This document shows positions 48,701 through 58,296 of a DNA stretch of 64,000 nucleotides, one piece after another (within the stretch, counting starts at the first letter, position 1; each line of letters starts with the position of its first letter). Made by a program: the position numbers and the translations under genes. Below the pieces are notes generated by a model, which was not told where the DNA came from, searched no databases, and saw nothing but the letters and a program-made list of their open reading frames with translations. Source of the DNA: Gammaproteobacteria bacterium (GTDB lineage: Bacteria; Pseudomonadota; Gammaproteobacteria; Burkholderiales; Gallionellaceae); contig JAHIZO010000009.1 of the NCBI GenBank assembly GCA_018814405.1, positions 124,001 through 188,000 on the forward strand. The letters are read 5' to 3'.

Positions 48701-49693
48701 ATGAAAGCGCCCGTCCGTGTCACCATCACCGGAGCAGCAGGTCAGATCGGTTACAACATGCTCTTCCGAATTGCGAACGGCGATATGCTGGGTCGTGAAC
48801 AACCCGTCATCCTGCAATTGCTAGATATCACCCCCGCGCAACAAGCACTGCGCGGCGTTGCGATGGAGTTGGAAGATTGCGCATTCCCCATGCTGCAGCA
48901 AGTCATCACCACCGACGATCCTCGCGTAGCGTTCCGAGATACTGAAGTCGTCCTCATGGTCGGTGCCCGTCCGCGCAGCAAGGGCATGGAACGCAAGGAT
49001 CTGCTTGAAGCTAACGGCGCCATTTTCTCTGAACAAGGGCGCATCCTGAATGAAGTTGCAGCACGCCATGTGAAGGTATTGGTCGTCGGCAACCCAGCCA
49101 ACACCAATGCTTTGATCGCGATGAAAAACGCGCCCGACCTCGACCCGCGCAACTTCACCGCGATGATGCGCCTTGATCACAACCGCGCCATCACTCAAGT
49201 TTCACTAAAGCTGTTCCAGCCGATCCAAGACATCAAGAAGATGGTCGTCTGGGGAAATCACTCCGGCACACAATATCCCGACCTGTCGCATGCGGAGATC
49301 CGCGGTCGCAATGTGATCGACGTTCTGAAGCAGAACAATTGGGAAGATTGGATCGAAAGTGATTTTATCCCCACGGTGCAGAAGCGCGGCGCCGCCGTGA
49401 TCGAAGCACGCGGCCTTTCCAGCGCAGCCAGCGCAGCCAATGCAGCGATCAGCCATATACATGACTGGATGCTACGTTCTCACCACAACGACTGGGTCAC
49501 GATGAGTGTGCCATCCGACGGCAGCTATGGCATCCCAGAAGGTGTGATGTACGGATTCCCTGTAATCTGCCGTAACGGGCATTACACGATCGTGCAGGGA
49601 TTGCCTATCACTGAGCTGGGACGCAAACACATGATGGACAGCCATAAAGAGCTGATGGAAGAACGTTCTCACGTGACACATTTGCTGGGTTGA
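48701..49693 (+). CDS. mdh: Malate dehydrogenase (NAD)
   Basis: Oxidises malate to oxaloacetate. 330 aa, the long LDH-like MDH common in betaproteobacteria. [20 protein letters not shown] at the nucleotide site, [19 protein letters not shown] with substrate arginines, [12 protein letters not shown], and the catalytic His in [13 protein letters not shown] strong GCAGGAGG stands before the ATG. Transcribed opposite to the sdh-suc operon. Confidence 0.97.
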   Translation: MKAPVRVTITGAAGQIGYNMLFRIANGDMLGREQPVILQLLDITPAQQALRGVAMELEDCAFPMLQQVITTDDPRVAFRDTEVVLMVGARPRSKGMERKDLLEANGAIFSEQGRILNEVAARHVKVLVVGNPANTNALIAMKNAPDLDPRNFTAMMRLDHNRAITQVSLKLFQPIQDIKKMVVWGNHSGTQYPDLSHAEIRGRNVIDVLKQNNWEDWIESDFIPTVQKRGAAVIEARGLSSAASAANAAISHIHDWMLRSHHNDWVTMSVPSDGSYGIPEGVMYGFPVICRNGHYTIVQGLPITELGRKHMMDSHKELMEERSHVTHLLG

Positions 49694-49705
49694 GAAGCGA
49701 CTACA

Positions 49706-49737
49706 CCTGAATACCCCTAAACTTTATGGGATTCAGG
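49706..49737 (+). terminator. Possible mdh terminator hairpin
   Basis: CCTGAAT(A)CCC pairs with GGGATTCAGG around an A/T-rich loop, 13 bases after the mdh stop. No T-run follows, so it may only stabilise the mRNA end. Confidence 0.35.
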
Positions 49738-49782
49738 CCGATAGTGGCTCTACAACGCAAGGCTTCAGGGGGGAAGAACGGC

Positions 49783-51873
49783 ATGCAAAATAAGAACGCG
49801 TACGTCTCGCAAAAAGAAGAATCGTTCCCAGCTGGAACGGTTCTTATTTCCAAGACCGACACCAAGGGCATCATCACTTATGTGAATGATGCTTTCGTGC
49901 ACATCTCCGGTTATTCTCGCGAAGAGTTGATCGGCAAAAGTCACAACATCGTACGCCACCCGGATATGCCACCCCAGGCATTCAAGTGGTTGTGGGACAC
50001 CCTCAAGGACGAACATCCTTGGCGCGGATTCGTCAAGAACCGCTGCAAAAACGGGGATCACTACTGGGTGCACGCCACTGTAGCCCCCATCATCGAAAAT
50101 AGTGCCATTACGGGTTATGTCTCGGTTCGACGCCCTCCATCGCGTGAAGAGATCGCCGCTACCGATTCGCTGTATGCAGAGTTGCGCAACAGCAATCAAC
50201 AGATAGTTTCCGCTTATGAGCGCTACAAATTCAAGAACTGGTCGCTTACTTCCAAGTTGCAGTTCCTGATCCAGATGTCTCTAGTGATAGTGTTGGCTGG
50301 CGCACAATTGTTCGTCTCTTCCAACCTGCGCGAAGAATCAAGAATCCTTGCAGAAGAAAAAGGGGCTCAAGTCGCTAACGAGATCATCGACGGCGCCAAC
50401 CTGTTAATGGTCACCGGCCAAATCAGCGAAGCTGAAAATCGCAAGCTACTTCTCCACAAAGTCACTACCGGCGTGAATATCAAATCGGCTCAACTGGTTC
50501 GTGCTCAACCGGTTATCGATCTATATGGCGCAGGCTTGCCTGAAGAAAGTATCAAAGATGAAGCTCAACGTGAGGCTATAGCGCTCAAGAAATCCATCAT
50601 TAGCTACGGCAATGATATTCAGGGAAAACCATTCCTGCGTGTAATCACCCCCTATGCGGCCAGCAAGGACTTCCACGGCACAGACTGTACCGGCTGCCAC
50701 CAGACGGAAGAAGGCGCCATACTCGGCGCTTCGGATGTCATGATAGATCTCGCCCCCGACTACGCTCGCATCAACCATATGGAGATGCAGACCATCCTCG
50801 GCCAAGTCGCTCTGCATGTCTTCTTGTATTTTTTCATCGGCTTCTGCGTCAAACGTTACGTTCGCCAGCCAGCTGCTGCCGTGCGCAGTGAGTTCCGCAA
50901 CATCATGGAAGGCAATCTGGACGGTCAGCTCGATATCTCCACTCGTGATGAGATGGGGCAGTTACTGTGCGAGATCCAGACCATGCAGACCTATTTGCGC
51001 ACCACGGTGGATGAAATTGTCACCCCCGTGAAAAAGATACAGGGACGCATCACGGAAATGGATCAGCGCGTGAGCACAGTGGCCGACAACGCCATGATCG
51101 AACGTGACAACATCCAGCAAATCACCCGCACCATGGAACAGTTCAGCCAGTCAGTGGAAGAAGTCTCGCACATGGCGAATGATTCCCTGCAGGATGCCAA
51201 AGCCATGCAGCGCGTCGTGGAAGAGAACAACCGCAACATGGAACTGAGCATCGAAGCGACCGGCGAGGTCGCCAGCACGGTGCAATCTTCCAGCAAGACG
51301 ATCTCTGATCTGGGGCAAGCCATCCAGCGCATCGGTGTCATCGCCGACACCATCAAAGAGATCGCCGACCAGACCAACCTGCTGGCACTTAATGCAGCCA
51401 TCGAAGCGGCTCGCGCTGGGGAACAGGGGCGCGGCTTTGCAGTTGTCGCAGATGAAGTGCGCAAGCTGGCCGAACGTACTGCGAACAGTACGACCGACAT
51501 CACGCGCAACATCGGCGAGATCACTGCCATCTCCGACACGGCAGTGAGCTCCATGGAGCACTCCGTCAGCAAAGTGAGTCAGAGCATAGACCTGATACGC
51601 AAGAATGGGGACGGCCTGAAAGAGATCATGAGCGCCTCGGTCAATGTCGCCTCACGCGTCGACCACATTGCCAAGGCATCCAGTGACCAGACAGCTGCAG
51701 GCAAACAAGTGGCCGAAAGTCTGGAGCGCATCACGGCCTTGGTTGAACACAACGCCAGCTCCTCGTCAGAAGCTAAGGCATCCGCTGAAGAACTGGCGAA
51801 GTCGGCTATCGAATTGCGCAAAGCCGGCTATCCATTGACCAAGTGCGGCATGGAAGAAAACAGCAAGGATTGA
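49783..51873 (+). CDS. PAS-domain methyl-accepting chemotaxis protein with a periplasmic c-type haem motif
   Basis: 696 aa from the ATG at 49783 (GGGGGGAAG upstream; an in-frame start at 49726 lacks one). Cytoplasmic N-terminal Aer-like PAS domain at about 15-120 ([34 protein letters not shown]). Membrane helix at about 157-178. Periplasmic domain to about 335 with CTGCH at residues 302-306, a covalent haem-attachment site. Second helix at about 338-355, HAMP, then the signalling domain with hairpin tip [20 protein letters not shown]. Likely senses redox state, oxygen or nitric oxide at the haem, possibly also through the PAS domain. The ccm operon in this window could mature it. Confidence 0.9.
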   Translation: MQNKNAYVSQKEESFPAGTVLISKTDTKGIITYVNDAFVHISGYSREELIGKSHNIVRHPDMPPQAFKWLWDTLKDEHPWRGFVKNRCKNGDHYWVHATVAPIIENSAITGYVSVRRPPSREEIAATDSLYAELRNSNQQIVSAYERYKFKNWSLTSKLQFLIQMSLVIVLAGAQLFVSSNLREESRILAEEKGAQVANEIIDGANLLMVTGQISEAENRKLLLHKVTTGVNIKSAQLVRAQPVIDLYGAGLPEESIKDEAQREAIALKKSIISYGNDIQGKPFLRVITPYAASKDFHGTDCTGCHQTEEGAILGASDVMIDLAPDYARINHMEMQTILGQVALHVFLYFFIGFCVKRYVRQPAAAVRSEFRNIMEGNLDGQLDISTRDEMGQLLCEIQTMQTYLRTTVDEIVTPVKKIQGRITEMDQRVSTVADNAMIERDNIQQITRTMEQFSQSVEEVSHMANDSLQDAKAMQRVVEENNRNMELSIEATGEVASTVQSSSKTISDLGQAIQRIGVIADTIKEIADQTNLLALNAAIEAARAGEQGRGFAVVADEVRKLAERTANSTTDITRNIGEITAISDTAVSSMEHSVSKVSQSIDLIRKNGDGLKEIMSASVNVASRVDHIAKASSDQTAAGKQVAESLERITALVEHNASSSSEAKASAEELAKSAIELRKAGYPLTKCGMEENSKD

Positions 51874-51878
51874 GGCAC

Positions 51879-51906
51879 GGTCAGGCAAATCATTCCTTGC
51901 CTGACC
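51879..51906 (+). terminator. Hairpin after the chemoreceptor gene
   Basis: Perfect 10-base-pair stem GGTCAGGCAA/TTGCCTGACC with an 8-base loop, six bases past the stop. A weak T-containing tail follows. It separates the chemoreceptor from the AmmeMemoRadiSam genes. Confidence 0.55.
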
Positions 51907-51955
51907 TCCGTTTGCGTCCTATGCTGACAACATGCAGTCCCTCATAGGGGTCGCC

Positions 51956-52756
51956 ATGTTGAACATACGTCCGCCAGCTGTAGCCGGCACCTTCTATCCA
52001 GCCGATGCAAATATCCTGACCAAGGATCTGCGAACGATGCTGGCTAGTCACCCTGACACAGGGCTCGCCCCCAAGGCGCTGATCGTGCCACATGCCGGCT
52101 ATATATATTCGGGGGCCATTGCCGCCAGTGCATATGCCAGTCTGCGTCCTGTCGCCTCACACATCCGCCGCGTGGTCTTGCTCGGTCCTACCCATCGCAT
52201 CGCGGTACGCGGCTTGGCAATGCCCGATGCCGACACCTTCGCGACACCGCTAGGGCCAATCAGCTTGGATACGGAAGCGATGTCAGCCATTTCATCCCTG
52301 CCCCAGATCACAGTCAGCGCCGCAGCCCACGCTTTCGAGCACTCACTAGAAGTCCAGCTTCCTTTCCTGCAAATGGTGCTGCACGATTTCACCCTGCTGC
52401 CACTGGCAGTGGGCAATGCCAGCGCCGAGGAAGTCTTTGAAGTACTGCAAAAGCTTTGGGGCGGCGAAGAGACGCTGATCGTGATCAGCTCCGATCTTTC
52501 CCACTATCTGCCCTACGAAGTATCCCGACTGGTAGACCACAAGACCGCGCAGGACATCCTCAAGCTGCGCCCCAGCATCACGCATGACGAGGCATGCGGT
52601 GCCACACCGATCAATGGCCTACTGCTGTCCGCGCGGGCGCACCACCTTACGCCGCATCTGCTCGACCTGCGTAACTCCGGCGACACTGCCGGTCCGCGCG
52701 ATGGTGTGGTCGGCTATGCAGGCTTTGCCTTTTGCGAGGAGAAGAACCATGGATGA
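51956..52756 (+). CDS. amrB: AmmeMemoRadiSam system protein B (Memo-like)
   Basis: 266 aa from the ATG at 51956, which has AGGGG five bases upstream. Memo fold related to class III extradiol dioxygenases: His46 (VPHAGYIYSG), His80 (GPTHRI) and Cys214 (EACGATPI) line up with the metal-site-like residues of human MEMO1; a further SSDLSHYLPY histidine is present. The biochemical role in bacteria is not established. It overlaps the next gene by 8 bases, and the three genes form a tight operon. Confidence 0.92.
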   Translation: MLNIRPPAVAGTFYPADANILTKDLRTMLASHPDTGLAPKALIVPHAGYIYSGAIAASAYASLRPVASHIRRVVLLGPTHRIAVRGLAMPDADTFATPLGPISLDTEAMSAISSLPQITVSAAAHAFEHSLEVQLPFLQMVLHDFTLLPLAVGNASAEEVFEVLQKLWGGEETLIVISSDLSHYLPYEVSRLVDHKTAQDILKLRPSITHDEACGATPINGLLLSARAHHLTPHLLDLRNSGDTAGPRDGVVGYAGFAFCEEKNHG

Positions 52757-53309
52757 AAAGCAACATGGATTGACTTTACTGCGGCTGGCGCGCGCCGCCA
52801 TCGCCCACGAGTTTGGCTTCGATTCGCACGATCTGCCACGCATCGATTGGCTGGAGCAAGACGGCGCAACCTTTGTAACATTGAACCTGCATGGCCGTTT
52901 GCGCGGTTGCATAGGTAGTCTGGAAGCACACCGTGCGCTGATCGACGATGTGCGCCACAACGCTATTGCGGCCGCATTCAATGATCCGCGCTTCCCGCCG
53001 CTAAGCCGCGAAGAGTTCGCCGAGGTGACAATAGAGGTATCCCTGCTTGCCCCTCCCGAACCGATCCGCTTCAGCAGCGAAAGTGACGTATTGGCCCAAC
53101 TCCATCCCGGCCAGGATGGCGTGATCCTTGAATATGGCCACAGCCGCGCCACCTATCTACCTCAGGTATGGGCGCAATTGCCCGAACCGGCGGACTTCAT
53201 AAGCAACCTGAAAGAGAAGGCGGGGCTGCCTGCCGATTTCTGGTCTGACGACATCCGCATCTCCCGCTACAGCGTGCGCAAATACAGTGAAGGAGCCTCT
53301 GATGGATGA
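52749..53309 (+). CDS. amrA: AmmeMemoRadiSam system protein A (AMMECR1-like)
   Basis: 186 aa from the ATG at 52749, inside the end of the Memo-like gene. It carries the family motif LRGCIGSLE at residues 51-59, then FNDPRFPPLSREEF and IEVSLLAPPEPI, and ends with the usual YSVRKYSE. AMMECR1 proteins have an invariant Cys in this motif but no proven activity. Its last 8 bases overlap the radical SAM gene. Confidence 0.92.
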   Translation: MDEKQHGLTLLRLARAAIAHEFGFDSHDLPRIDWLEQDGATFVTLNLHGRLRGCIGSLEAHRALIDDVRHNAIAAAFNDPRFPPLSREEFAEVTIEVSLLAPPEPIRFSSESDVLAQLHPGQDGVILEYGHSRATYLPQVWAQLPEPADFISNLKEKAGLPADFWSDDIRISRYSVRKYSEGASDG

Positions 53310-54393
53310 ACCGATCAGCATCGAAGAACGCTATCCAGCCAGATACTGGCACCTGCTCGATGACGGACGTATCCAGTGTGACCTGTGTCCGCGTGACTGC
53401 AAGCTAAAAGAGGGCCAGCGCGGTGCCTGCTTCGTCAGAGGGCGCATCAATGATGCGATGGTGCTCACCACCTATGGACGAAGTTCCGGTTTCTGCGTAG
53501 ACCCTATCGAGAAGAAACCGCTCAATCACTTCTATCCCGGCAGCAGCATCCTGTCGTTCGGTACGGCAGGATGCAATCTGGCCTGCAAGTTCTGCCAGAA
53601 CTGGGATATCTCCAAGGCACGCAATTTCGACAAGCTCGCTGACCAGGCCTCTCCTGAAGCGATTGCCAGCACCGCACTTGAGCTGGAGTGCAGGAGCGTG
53701 GCATTCACCTATAACGATCCGGTGATCTTTGCCGAGTATGCGATGGATGTGGCGGATGCTTGCCATGCGGTGGGTATAAGCACCGTCGCTGTGACAGCTG
53801 GCTATATCCATGCGCAGCCACGAAACGACTTCTTCACCAAGATGGATGCAGCCAACGTGGATCTCAAATCATTTACCGACGCGTTCTATTTCAAACAGAC
53901 CGGAGCGCATCTGCAACCGGTGCTGGAAACGCTGCAGTACTTATGCAAGGAAACCGATGTGTGGGTGGAGCTGACTACGCTATTGATCCCGGGGCACAAC
54001 GACAGTGCGCATGAGATCGGCAAGATGTGCGAATGGATTACAAAAGAACTCGGGCAGGATGTACCGCTGCATTTCACCGCCTTCCATCCCGATTACAAGA
54101 TGACGAACATTACGGCTACGCCCGCCTCGAAACTATCAGAAGCGCGACACATAGGCCAGGCAGCGGGCTTGCATCATGTCTATACGGGTAACGTGCACGA
54201 CACGAGTGGCGGAACGACGTACTGCGCGCACTGTACGCAAGCGCTCATCGTGCGTGATTGGTATGACATCCGTGACTACCAACTCACCGCGCAAGGAAAA
54301 TGTCCGCATTGCGGCAGCCCACTCGCCGGTCGCTTCGGAAAGTATGAAAGTCAGTTCGGGATGAAGCGTATTCCGATCAACATCGGACGCTGA
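53302..54393 (+). CDS. amrS: AmmeMemoRadiSam system radical SAM enzyme
   Basis: 363 aa from the ATG at 53302 (AGGAG six bases upstream). Radical SAM motif CNLACKFC with Cys91, Cys95 and Cys98 to bind a 4Fe-4S cluster. An N-terminal Cys cluster (Cys26, 29, 33, 43; CDLCPRDC) and a C-terminal CxxC pair (YCAHC, CPHCGSP) give further probable metal sites. The family resembles pyruvate formate-lyase activating enzymes (AMP-like PflA relatives), and the substrate is unknown. Third gene of the operon, with every junction overlapping, which suggests a complex of fixed stoichiometry. Confidence 0.93.
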   Translation: MDEPISIEERYPARYWHLLDDGRIQCDLCPRDCKLKEGQRGACFVRGRINDAMVLTTYGRSSGFCVDPIEKKPLNHFYPGSSILSFGTAGCNLACKFCQNWDISKARNFDKLADQASPEAIASTALELECRSVAFTYNDPVIFAEYAMDVADACHAVGISTVAVTAGYIHAQPRNDFFTKMDAANVDLKSFTDAFYFKQTGAHLQPVLETLQYLCKETDVWVELTTLLIPGHNDSAHEIGKMCEWITKELGQDVPLHFTAFHPDYKMTNITATPASKLSEARHIGQAAGLHHVYTGNVHDTSGGTTYCAHCTQALIVRDWYDIRDYQLTAQGKCPHCGSPLAGRFGKYESQFGMKRIPINIGR

Positions 54394-54403
54394 ACTCTCA
54401 GCC

Positions 54404-55876
54404 TTAGATCAATGAGACCTGCGTCTCACCAGGAATATCGTCGCAGAACTTTTCTGCAACGGCTGCGAATTCATGCTTGATCTTTTTGAAAACCTCGACG
54501 ATATCCGGATCGAAATGCTTGCCACTGCCTTCCTCGATGACTTTCACGACATCGTCGTGAAGGACTGCATTTTTGTACACGCGCCGAGAGGCCACTGCAT
54601 CGTAGACATCCGCCACCGCCATCAATCTGGCTGATATGGGTATGTCATCGCCCTTTAACCCGAACGGGTAGCCGCTACCGTCCCACTTCTCATGATGGCT
54701 GACTGCGATCTGCCGGGCGATGCGCAAGAAGTGGCTGCGGATGTTGACCTCATTCTCGGCTGCCGCGATGGCATTCCCCCCCAATAATGCGTGCTGCTTC
54801 ATGATCTCGAACTCTTCCTCGGTCAGCTTGCTCGGTTTCAGCAGGATATGATCCGGAATGCCTACTTTCCCCACATCGTGCAACGGTGCCAGTTTGAACA
54901 GCAGTTCGATGTTCTCTTCGTTCAGAAAATCTCTGAACCTGGGATGATCTCGCAAGTGCAGCGCCAACAGGCGAACATAGTGCTGTGTGCGCTTGATGTG
55001 GTTGCCAGTCTCGTTGTCACGCGTCTCGGCCAGGGAGGAAAGCGCGAGTATGGTCGCATCCTTGATCAGACTGATCTCCTCCGTCCGTTGCCGCAATTGC
55101 GAGGTGCGTTCTCGCACCATATTCTCCAGGCCTTCTTCATGCTCCCGCAATTCCGCATTCGCCTGCTCCAGGCTGGCGCGCGCGTCTTCAGTCGCATTCC
55201 TTTGTGCCTCCAGCTCAAGCAATAAGGCACTGTTCTCGAAGCGCTGCTGCAGCACCTGAAGGTAATTACGTGACACCACCCTGCCGGCAAACAATACAAC
55301 CAGATTGAACAGCAGCAGCATACCGGCGATCTTCCAGTGCACAGCATCGTTCTCGCTGGCCACGCGCAACATCAACGGCACCATGATGCCGGCAAGATAA
55401 GAAATTGAAGCGGGCGGGTGTACCGGATTCAGGGTGATCGCCACAGCAACCAACCCGGTCATGATGCTGATCATCATGCCTTGGTTAAGCAGGTCGGCAG
55501 GAAAGAAGATCACGGCGGCAAGCCCCCATAGCAAGCCGGAGATCAAAGCGAAGTAAGTGAAATGCTGATGCCAGTCATGACAATCTTCGAGCGTCCTCAG
55601 GCGATGCCGGAATTGCAGCCACTTGGCCAGCTCGACCAGATGCAAGCCCAATGAAGCGCAAAGCCACAGCACCATCGCATCCTGATGGCCCTGCTCCCAA
55701 TATAACCAGACGAACAGAAGCTGCATGCCCATCTGCCCCAGCACCATCGCCGGAAACATCTCCATACGGGTACGCAACTGTTCTCTGAGTATCTTCAGAT
55801 CGTCCGGATCCAGCGAGAATCCCCAGTCGAACCAATTCAGACGAAGGTGCTTGGACTGTTTTGTTGAGATATCCAT
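54404..55876 (-). CDS. Membrane HD-GYP domain protein (predicted c-di-GMP phosphodiesterase)
   Basis: 490 aa from the ATG at 55876, preceded by GGAG. Six hydrophobic helices between about 42 and 200 form a membrane sensor region without a large periplasmic domain; a coiled coil runs from about 205 to 270; the HD-GYP domain fills the rest, with HD at 333-334 ([11 protein letters not shown]), HHEKWDG at 394-400 and GYP at 402-404. The full HD-GYP motif supports phosphodiesterase activity toward c-di-GMP. The CZB-type gene lies 60 bases upstream on the same strand, suggesting joint transcription. It converges with the AmmeMemoRadiSam operon. Confidence 0.9.
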   Translation of the reverse strand: MDISTKQSKHLRLNWFDWGFSLDPDDLKILREQLRTRMEMFPAMVLGQMGMQLLFVWLYWEQGHQDAMVLWLCASLGLHLVELAKWLQFRHRLRTLEDCHDWHQHFTYFALISGLLWGLAAVIFFPADLLNQGMMISIMTGLVAVAITLNPVHPPASISYLAGIMVPLMLRVASENDAVHWKIAGMLLLFNLVVLFAGRVVSRNYLQVLQQRFENSALLLELEAQRNATEDARASLEQANAELREHEEGLENMVRERTSQLRQRTEEISLIKDATILALSSLAETRDNETGNHIKRTQHYVRLLALHLRDHPRFRDFLNEENIELLFKLAPLHDVGKVGIPDHILLKPSKLTEEEFEIMKQHALLGGNAIAAAENEVNIRSHFLRIARQIAVSHHEKWDGSGYPFGLKGDDIPISARLMAVADVYDAVASRRVYKNAVLHDDVVKVIEEGSGKHFDPDIVEVFKKIKHEFAAVAEKFCDDIPGETQVSLI

Positions 55877-55936
55877 GATCGACTCCAAACAGGAAGGCTC
55901 CCCGAAGGGAATTCCCATTAGTCAAAAGGATGTAAC

Positions 55937-56359
55937 CTAGGCCATCTCGAATGCCAGATGCAGCTTGGCAAGATTCGACTGGTAACGATCCGATGCGTCC
56001 TTGAAGAATCGGCTACCGCGCACGATGGCCATAGCGGCCTCGCGCTTTCCCAGATCGACCAGCATCAAAGCCTGAGAGGCGGCCTCGTGAAACTCATAGC
56101 AACTCTCTTGGAGATCATTCAGCAAATTCACATCCGAGCAATGCTTACCACCCTCACCGTACAACCATTTGCCGACCAAACAGCCTTCACAACACTCATC
56201 AGGGATGTCCGGTTTTACACTCGAATAACCCTGAACATACGCCTCCACCTGAAAGCGCTGATTGATATGTTGCTGAATAGCGCGAATGCCGTCGAAGCGT
56301 TCTATTGCGACTGATGGGACGGAGTGATATTGAGCCGAACTGCTGATCTGTTTCCACAT
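55937..56359 (-). CDS. Free-standing CZB-type (chemoreceptor zinc-binding) protein
   Basis: 140 aa, mostly one CZB four-helix domain. Motif CLVGKWLYGEGGKH (from Cys60) and HEAASQALML (from His91) match the CxLGKWLY and HxxFH-like elements of CZB domains. Aligned on those, the metal ligands would be His31, Cys60, position 87 and His91; position 87 is Cys, where DgcZ-type domains have His. Extra cysteines are at 56, 57 and 74. CZB domains bind zinc tightly and inhibit attached signalling modules. Here it precedes an HD-GYP gene by 60 bases. Confidence 0.75.
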   Translation of the reverse strand: MWKQISSSAQYHSVPSVAIERFDGIRAIQQHINQRFQVEAYVQGYSSVKPDIPDECCEGCLVGKWLYGEGGKHCSDVNLLNDLQESCYEFHEAASQALMLVDLGKREAAMAIVRGSRFFKDASDRYQSNLAKLHLAFEMA

Positions 56360-56433
56360 GATGCGCCTCCTGCAAAAGACCAGATTGGAGGGTCATACTG
56401 CGCGGAGGTGGCGGCCATTACAATATGCCGAAT

Positions 56434-56464
56434 GGCCTATATCTCGGCCTATGCAACAGCCTAT
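56434..56464. repeat. Three GCCTAT repeats spaced exactly 12 bases apart
   Basis: GGCCTAT (56434), GGCCTAT (56446) and AGCCTAT (56458) lie in the 137 bases between the ATP-grasp gene and the CZB gene, in the expected promoter region of the latter. The fixed spacing is close to one helical turn plus, and could bind a regulator side by side. Confidence 0.3.
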
Positions 56465-56496
56465 ATACAGTAGCTATCCTGTTGATTAAATAGAAA

Positions 56497-57738
56497 TCAT
56501 GAAATTACTCGCACCAGCGCGAAGCCCCCTCCCGGCGTGCGGAAATTGGTGGTTTGTCCCTGATAGAGGCGGGCTGCGATCATTTGGATAGTGCCGGCAT
56601 AGACGTAACAACGCACATCGTATTTCAACGAAACGGACTCGTCGATCAGGCAAACTTTCCGCTCGCCGGGTAGCGCCAAACGTTGCGCGATGTAATCGGC
56701 TTGCATCACTTCTTCGAACACGCGCTTGGTCATCTTGTCGCCGCGATAAGTCCCTTTGCTGCCGTAACCACTCACCGGTTTGAAGAACCATTCCTTGCGA
56801 ACCGACCACCAATGTTCCGCATCTTCGGCCCGTACTATCTCAGTGTGCGGGATGCCCTGCTGTAAAGTCTGGATGACTTCATTGGCCAACCCTGCCGTTC
56901 GTAACGCTTCAGCATCAGTCAGCCAGGCCAACTTGCGCTTGTCTGCATATTTCGCGTGATGCGCAGGCCCCGGCGTCAGCACCACTTGATGCCGCAGCCA
57001 TGCTTCACGCAAGTGCGAATAGCGACTCAGATCAAAATCCGTGAGCCGGTTATAGATGAGATCGATGCGCCGTCCCTCACAGTACAAACCGTCTTCTTGC
57101 GCTGTCAGTTGTACCGGATCGGCAATGAATGCGGCAAGACCGGCGCGTTCGAACATCTGTTTCGTCAGCAAGAATTCAGGATAGAGATATTGCGATTCGG
57201 GTTGCTCATCGACGATGGCGATCGTCTGCAACGGTGTGTCACCGCGCACCAAGCGCCATTCATTGAGGAACATCTCGGTGAATGTGTGTTCAAGCGCTGT
57301 CGCACCTACCGGCTCCCCGTACAGGTTCGCAGTTCGTTGGCTATCGACCAGCAGCGCATTCAGCAGAGCGCCGCCTGCATTGGTGTTGATCTCGATCAGA
57401 TGAACACCCTGCGCATTCAGATGGAAGTCGTAACCGTAGAACACCCCGAGCGGAGCGTTGTTTTCTGATGCGCCGAACGCCTGCTCCGCCGCCGCAATGA
57501 CTTGCTGCATCTGCTGCAACTGCAGGTCGCTGATGAATACCGGTGCCGATGCGAACAGGTGTGGGCAACGTTCGCTCACCAAGCCATACCAGTCTTCACC
57601 TTGCGCCTTCAGCGCGCTGTGCAAGGCTTCGACGTCCATACCTGCCCAATCTAGGCACTCGCCGTTCAGGTGTGCGATGAAGTCCTGATCGACATCAAAA
57701 TGTTCCCTTACCATATCCTGCGACACCGCATCAACCAC
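56497..57738 (-). CDS. ATP-grasp family protein, function unknown
   Basis: 413 aa. A GTG start at 57738 overlaps the stop of the previous gene by 8 bases; an ATG at 57714 is the alternative. ATP-grasp features: VHLIEINTNAGGALLNALL near residue 114 with the metal-binding E-x-N, and KPVSGYGSKGTYRGDKMT (about 317-334) as the nucleotide lysine/glycine loop. Such enzymes join a carboxylate to an amine or thiol. It is not a match to GshB, RimK or the NAGGN synthetase. No signal peptide. Last gene of the thiolase-MFS-chalcone-isomerase-ATP-grasp run. Confidence 0.75.
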   Translation of the reverse strand: MVDAVSQDMVREHFDVDQDFIAHLNGECLDWAGMDVEALHSALKAQGEDWYGLVSERCPHLFASAPVFISDLQLQQMQQVIAAAEQAFGASENNAPLGVFYGYDFHLNAQGVHLIEINTNAGGALLNALLVDSQRTANLYGEPVGATALEHTFTEMFLNEWRLVRGDTPLQTIAIVDEQPESQYLYPEFLLTKQMFERAGLAAFIADPVQLTAQEDGLYCEGRRIDLIYNRLTDFDLSRYSHLREAWLRHQVVLTPGPAHHAKYADKRKLAWLTDAEALRTAGLANEVIQTLQQGIPHTEIVRAEDAEHWWSVRKEWFFKPVSGYGSKGTYRGDKMTKRVFEEVMQADYIAQRLALPGERKVCLIDESVSLKYDVRCYVYAGTIQMIAARLYQGQTTNFRTPGGGFALVRVIS

Positions 57739-58294
57739 CGAGCATCGCCTTCTTCAGGTCATCCTGTGCCGGCTTGTTGCCCAGCCATATCTTCAGCAAC
57801 GCGCGCTTGAACACAGCCCCGGCGATGTTGCCGTACACCTTACCGTTCAAACTGATCTGCGTGCCGCCGGCCGGCTGGTAATCGAGCGTGATGACGTCGC
57901 CCTGTTTTGCTTCGCCGATCTCGTTGAAGATGTCGGCCATCAGCTTAAGTTGCGCCTTCATGGCCTTCAATTCAGCACCATCATGGTTCGCCTGAATCGC
58001 TTCATTGAATGCGCCATACAACTTCTTGCTGCCCAGATCGCGCAACATATGCATCGCGATACGCTGCGGATGCTCATCGGCGATCACCATATCTGCCGAA
58101 GTCTGTTTCTGCGGCAGATAAAGCGCACCGACATAGACCTTGAAGAACCATTTGGTGCGGACACCCGCGCCGTTCAGCACCAGTGTCTGTGTCCCGACCT
58201 GTGCCGAATCACTCACTTTCGCGCCTGCCAATTCAAGCGCCGACAACGGCATACTCGCCAGCAACAGCAACCCCAATATCGCGATACGTCTCAT
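57731..58294 (-). CDS. Periplasmic chalcone-isomerase-fold protein
   Basis: 187 aa from the ATG at 58294 (AGGGGTGAGC upstream; a GTG at 58300 is possible). Signal peptide at 1-19 ending in PLSA or so. The chalcone-isomerase-like fold is recognisable from the KVYVGALYLPQKQTSA segment, the ADEHPQRIAMHMLRDL segment and GGTQISLNGKVYG. Bacterial members lack proven isomerase activity; some bind fatty acids. Overlaps the MFS and ATP-grasp genes. Confidence 0.82.
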   Translation of the reverse strand: MRRIAILGLLLLASMPLSALELAGAKVSDSAQVGTQTLVLNGAGVRTKWFFKVYVGALYLPQKQTSADMVIADEHPQRIAMHMLRDLGSKKLYGAFNEAIQANHDGAELKAMKAQLKLMADIFNEIGEAKQGDVITLDYQPAGGTQISLNGKVYGNIAGAVFKRALLKIWLGNKPAQDDLKKAMLGG

Positions 58295-58296
58295 GC

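Noticed and set aside
56497-57738. ATP-grasp gene considered as the missing Ngg synthetase for NAGGN
   Set aside because: It lacks the acetyltransferase part and the wording of Ngg, and lies 46 kb from the amidotransferase.
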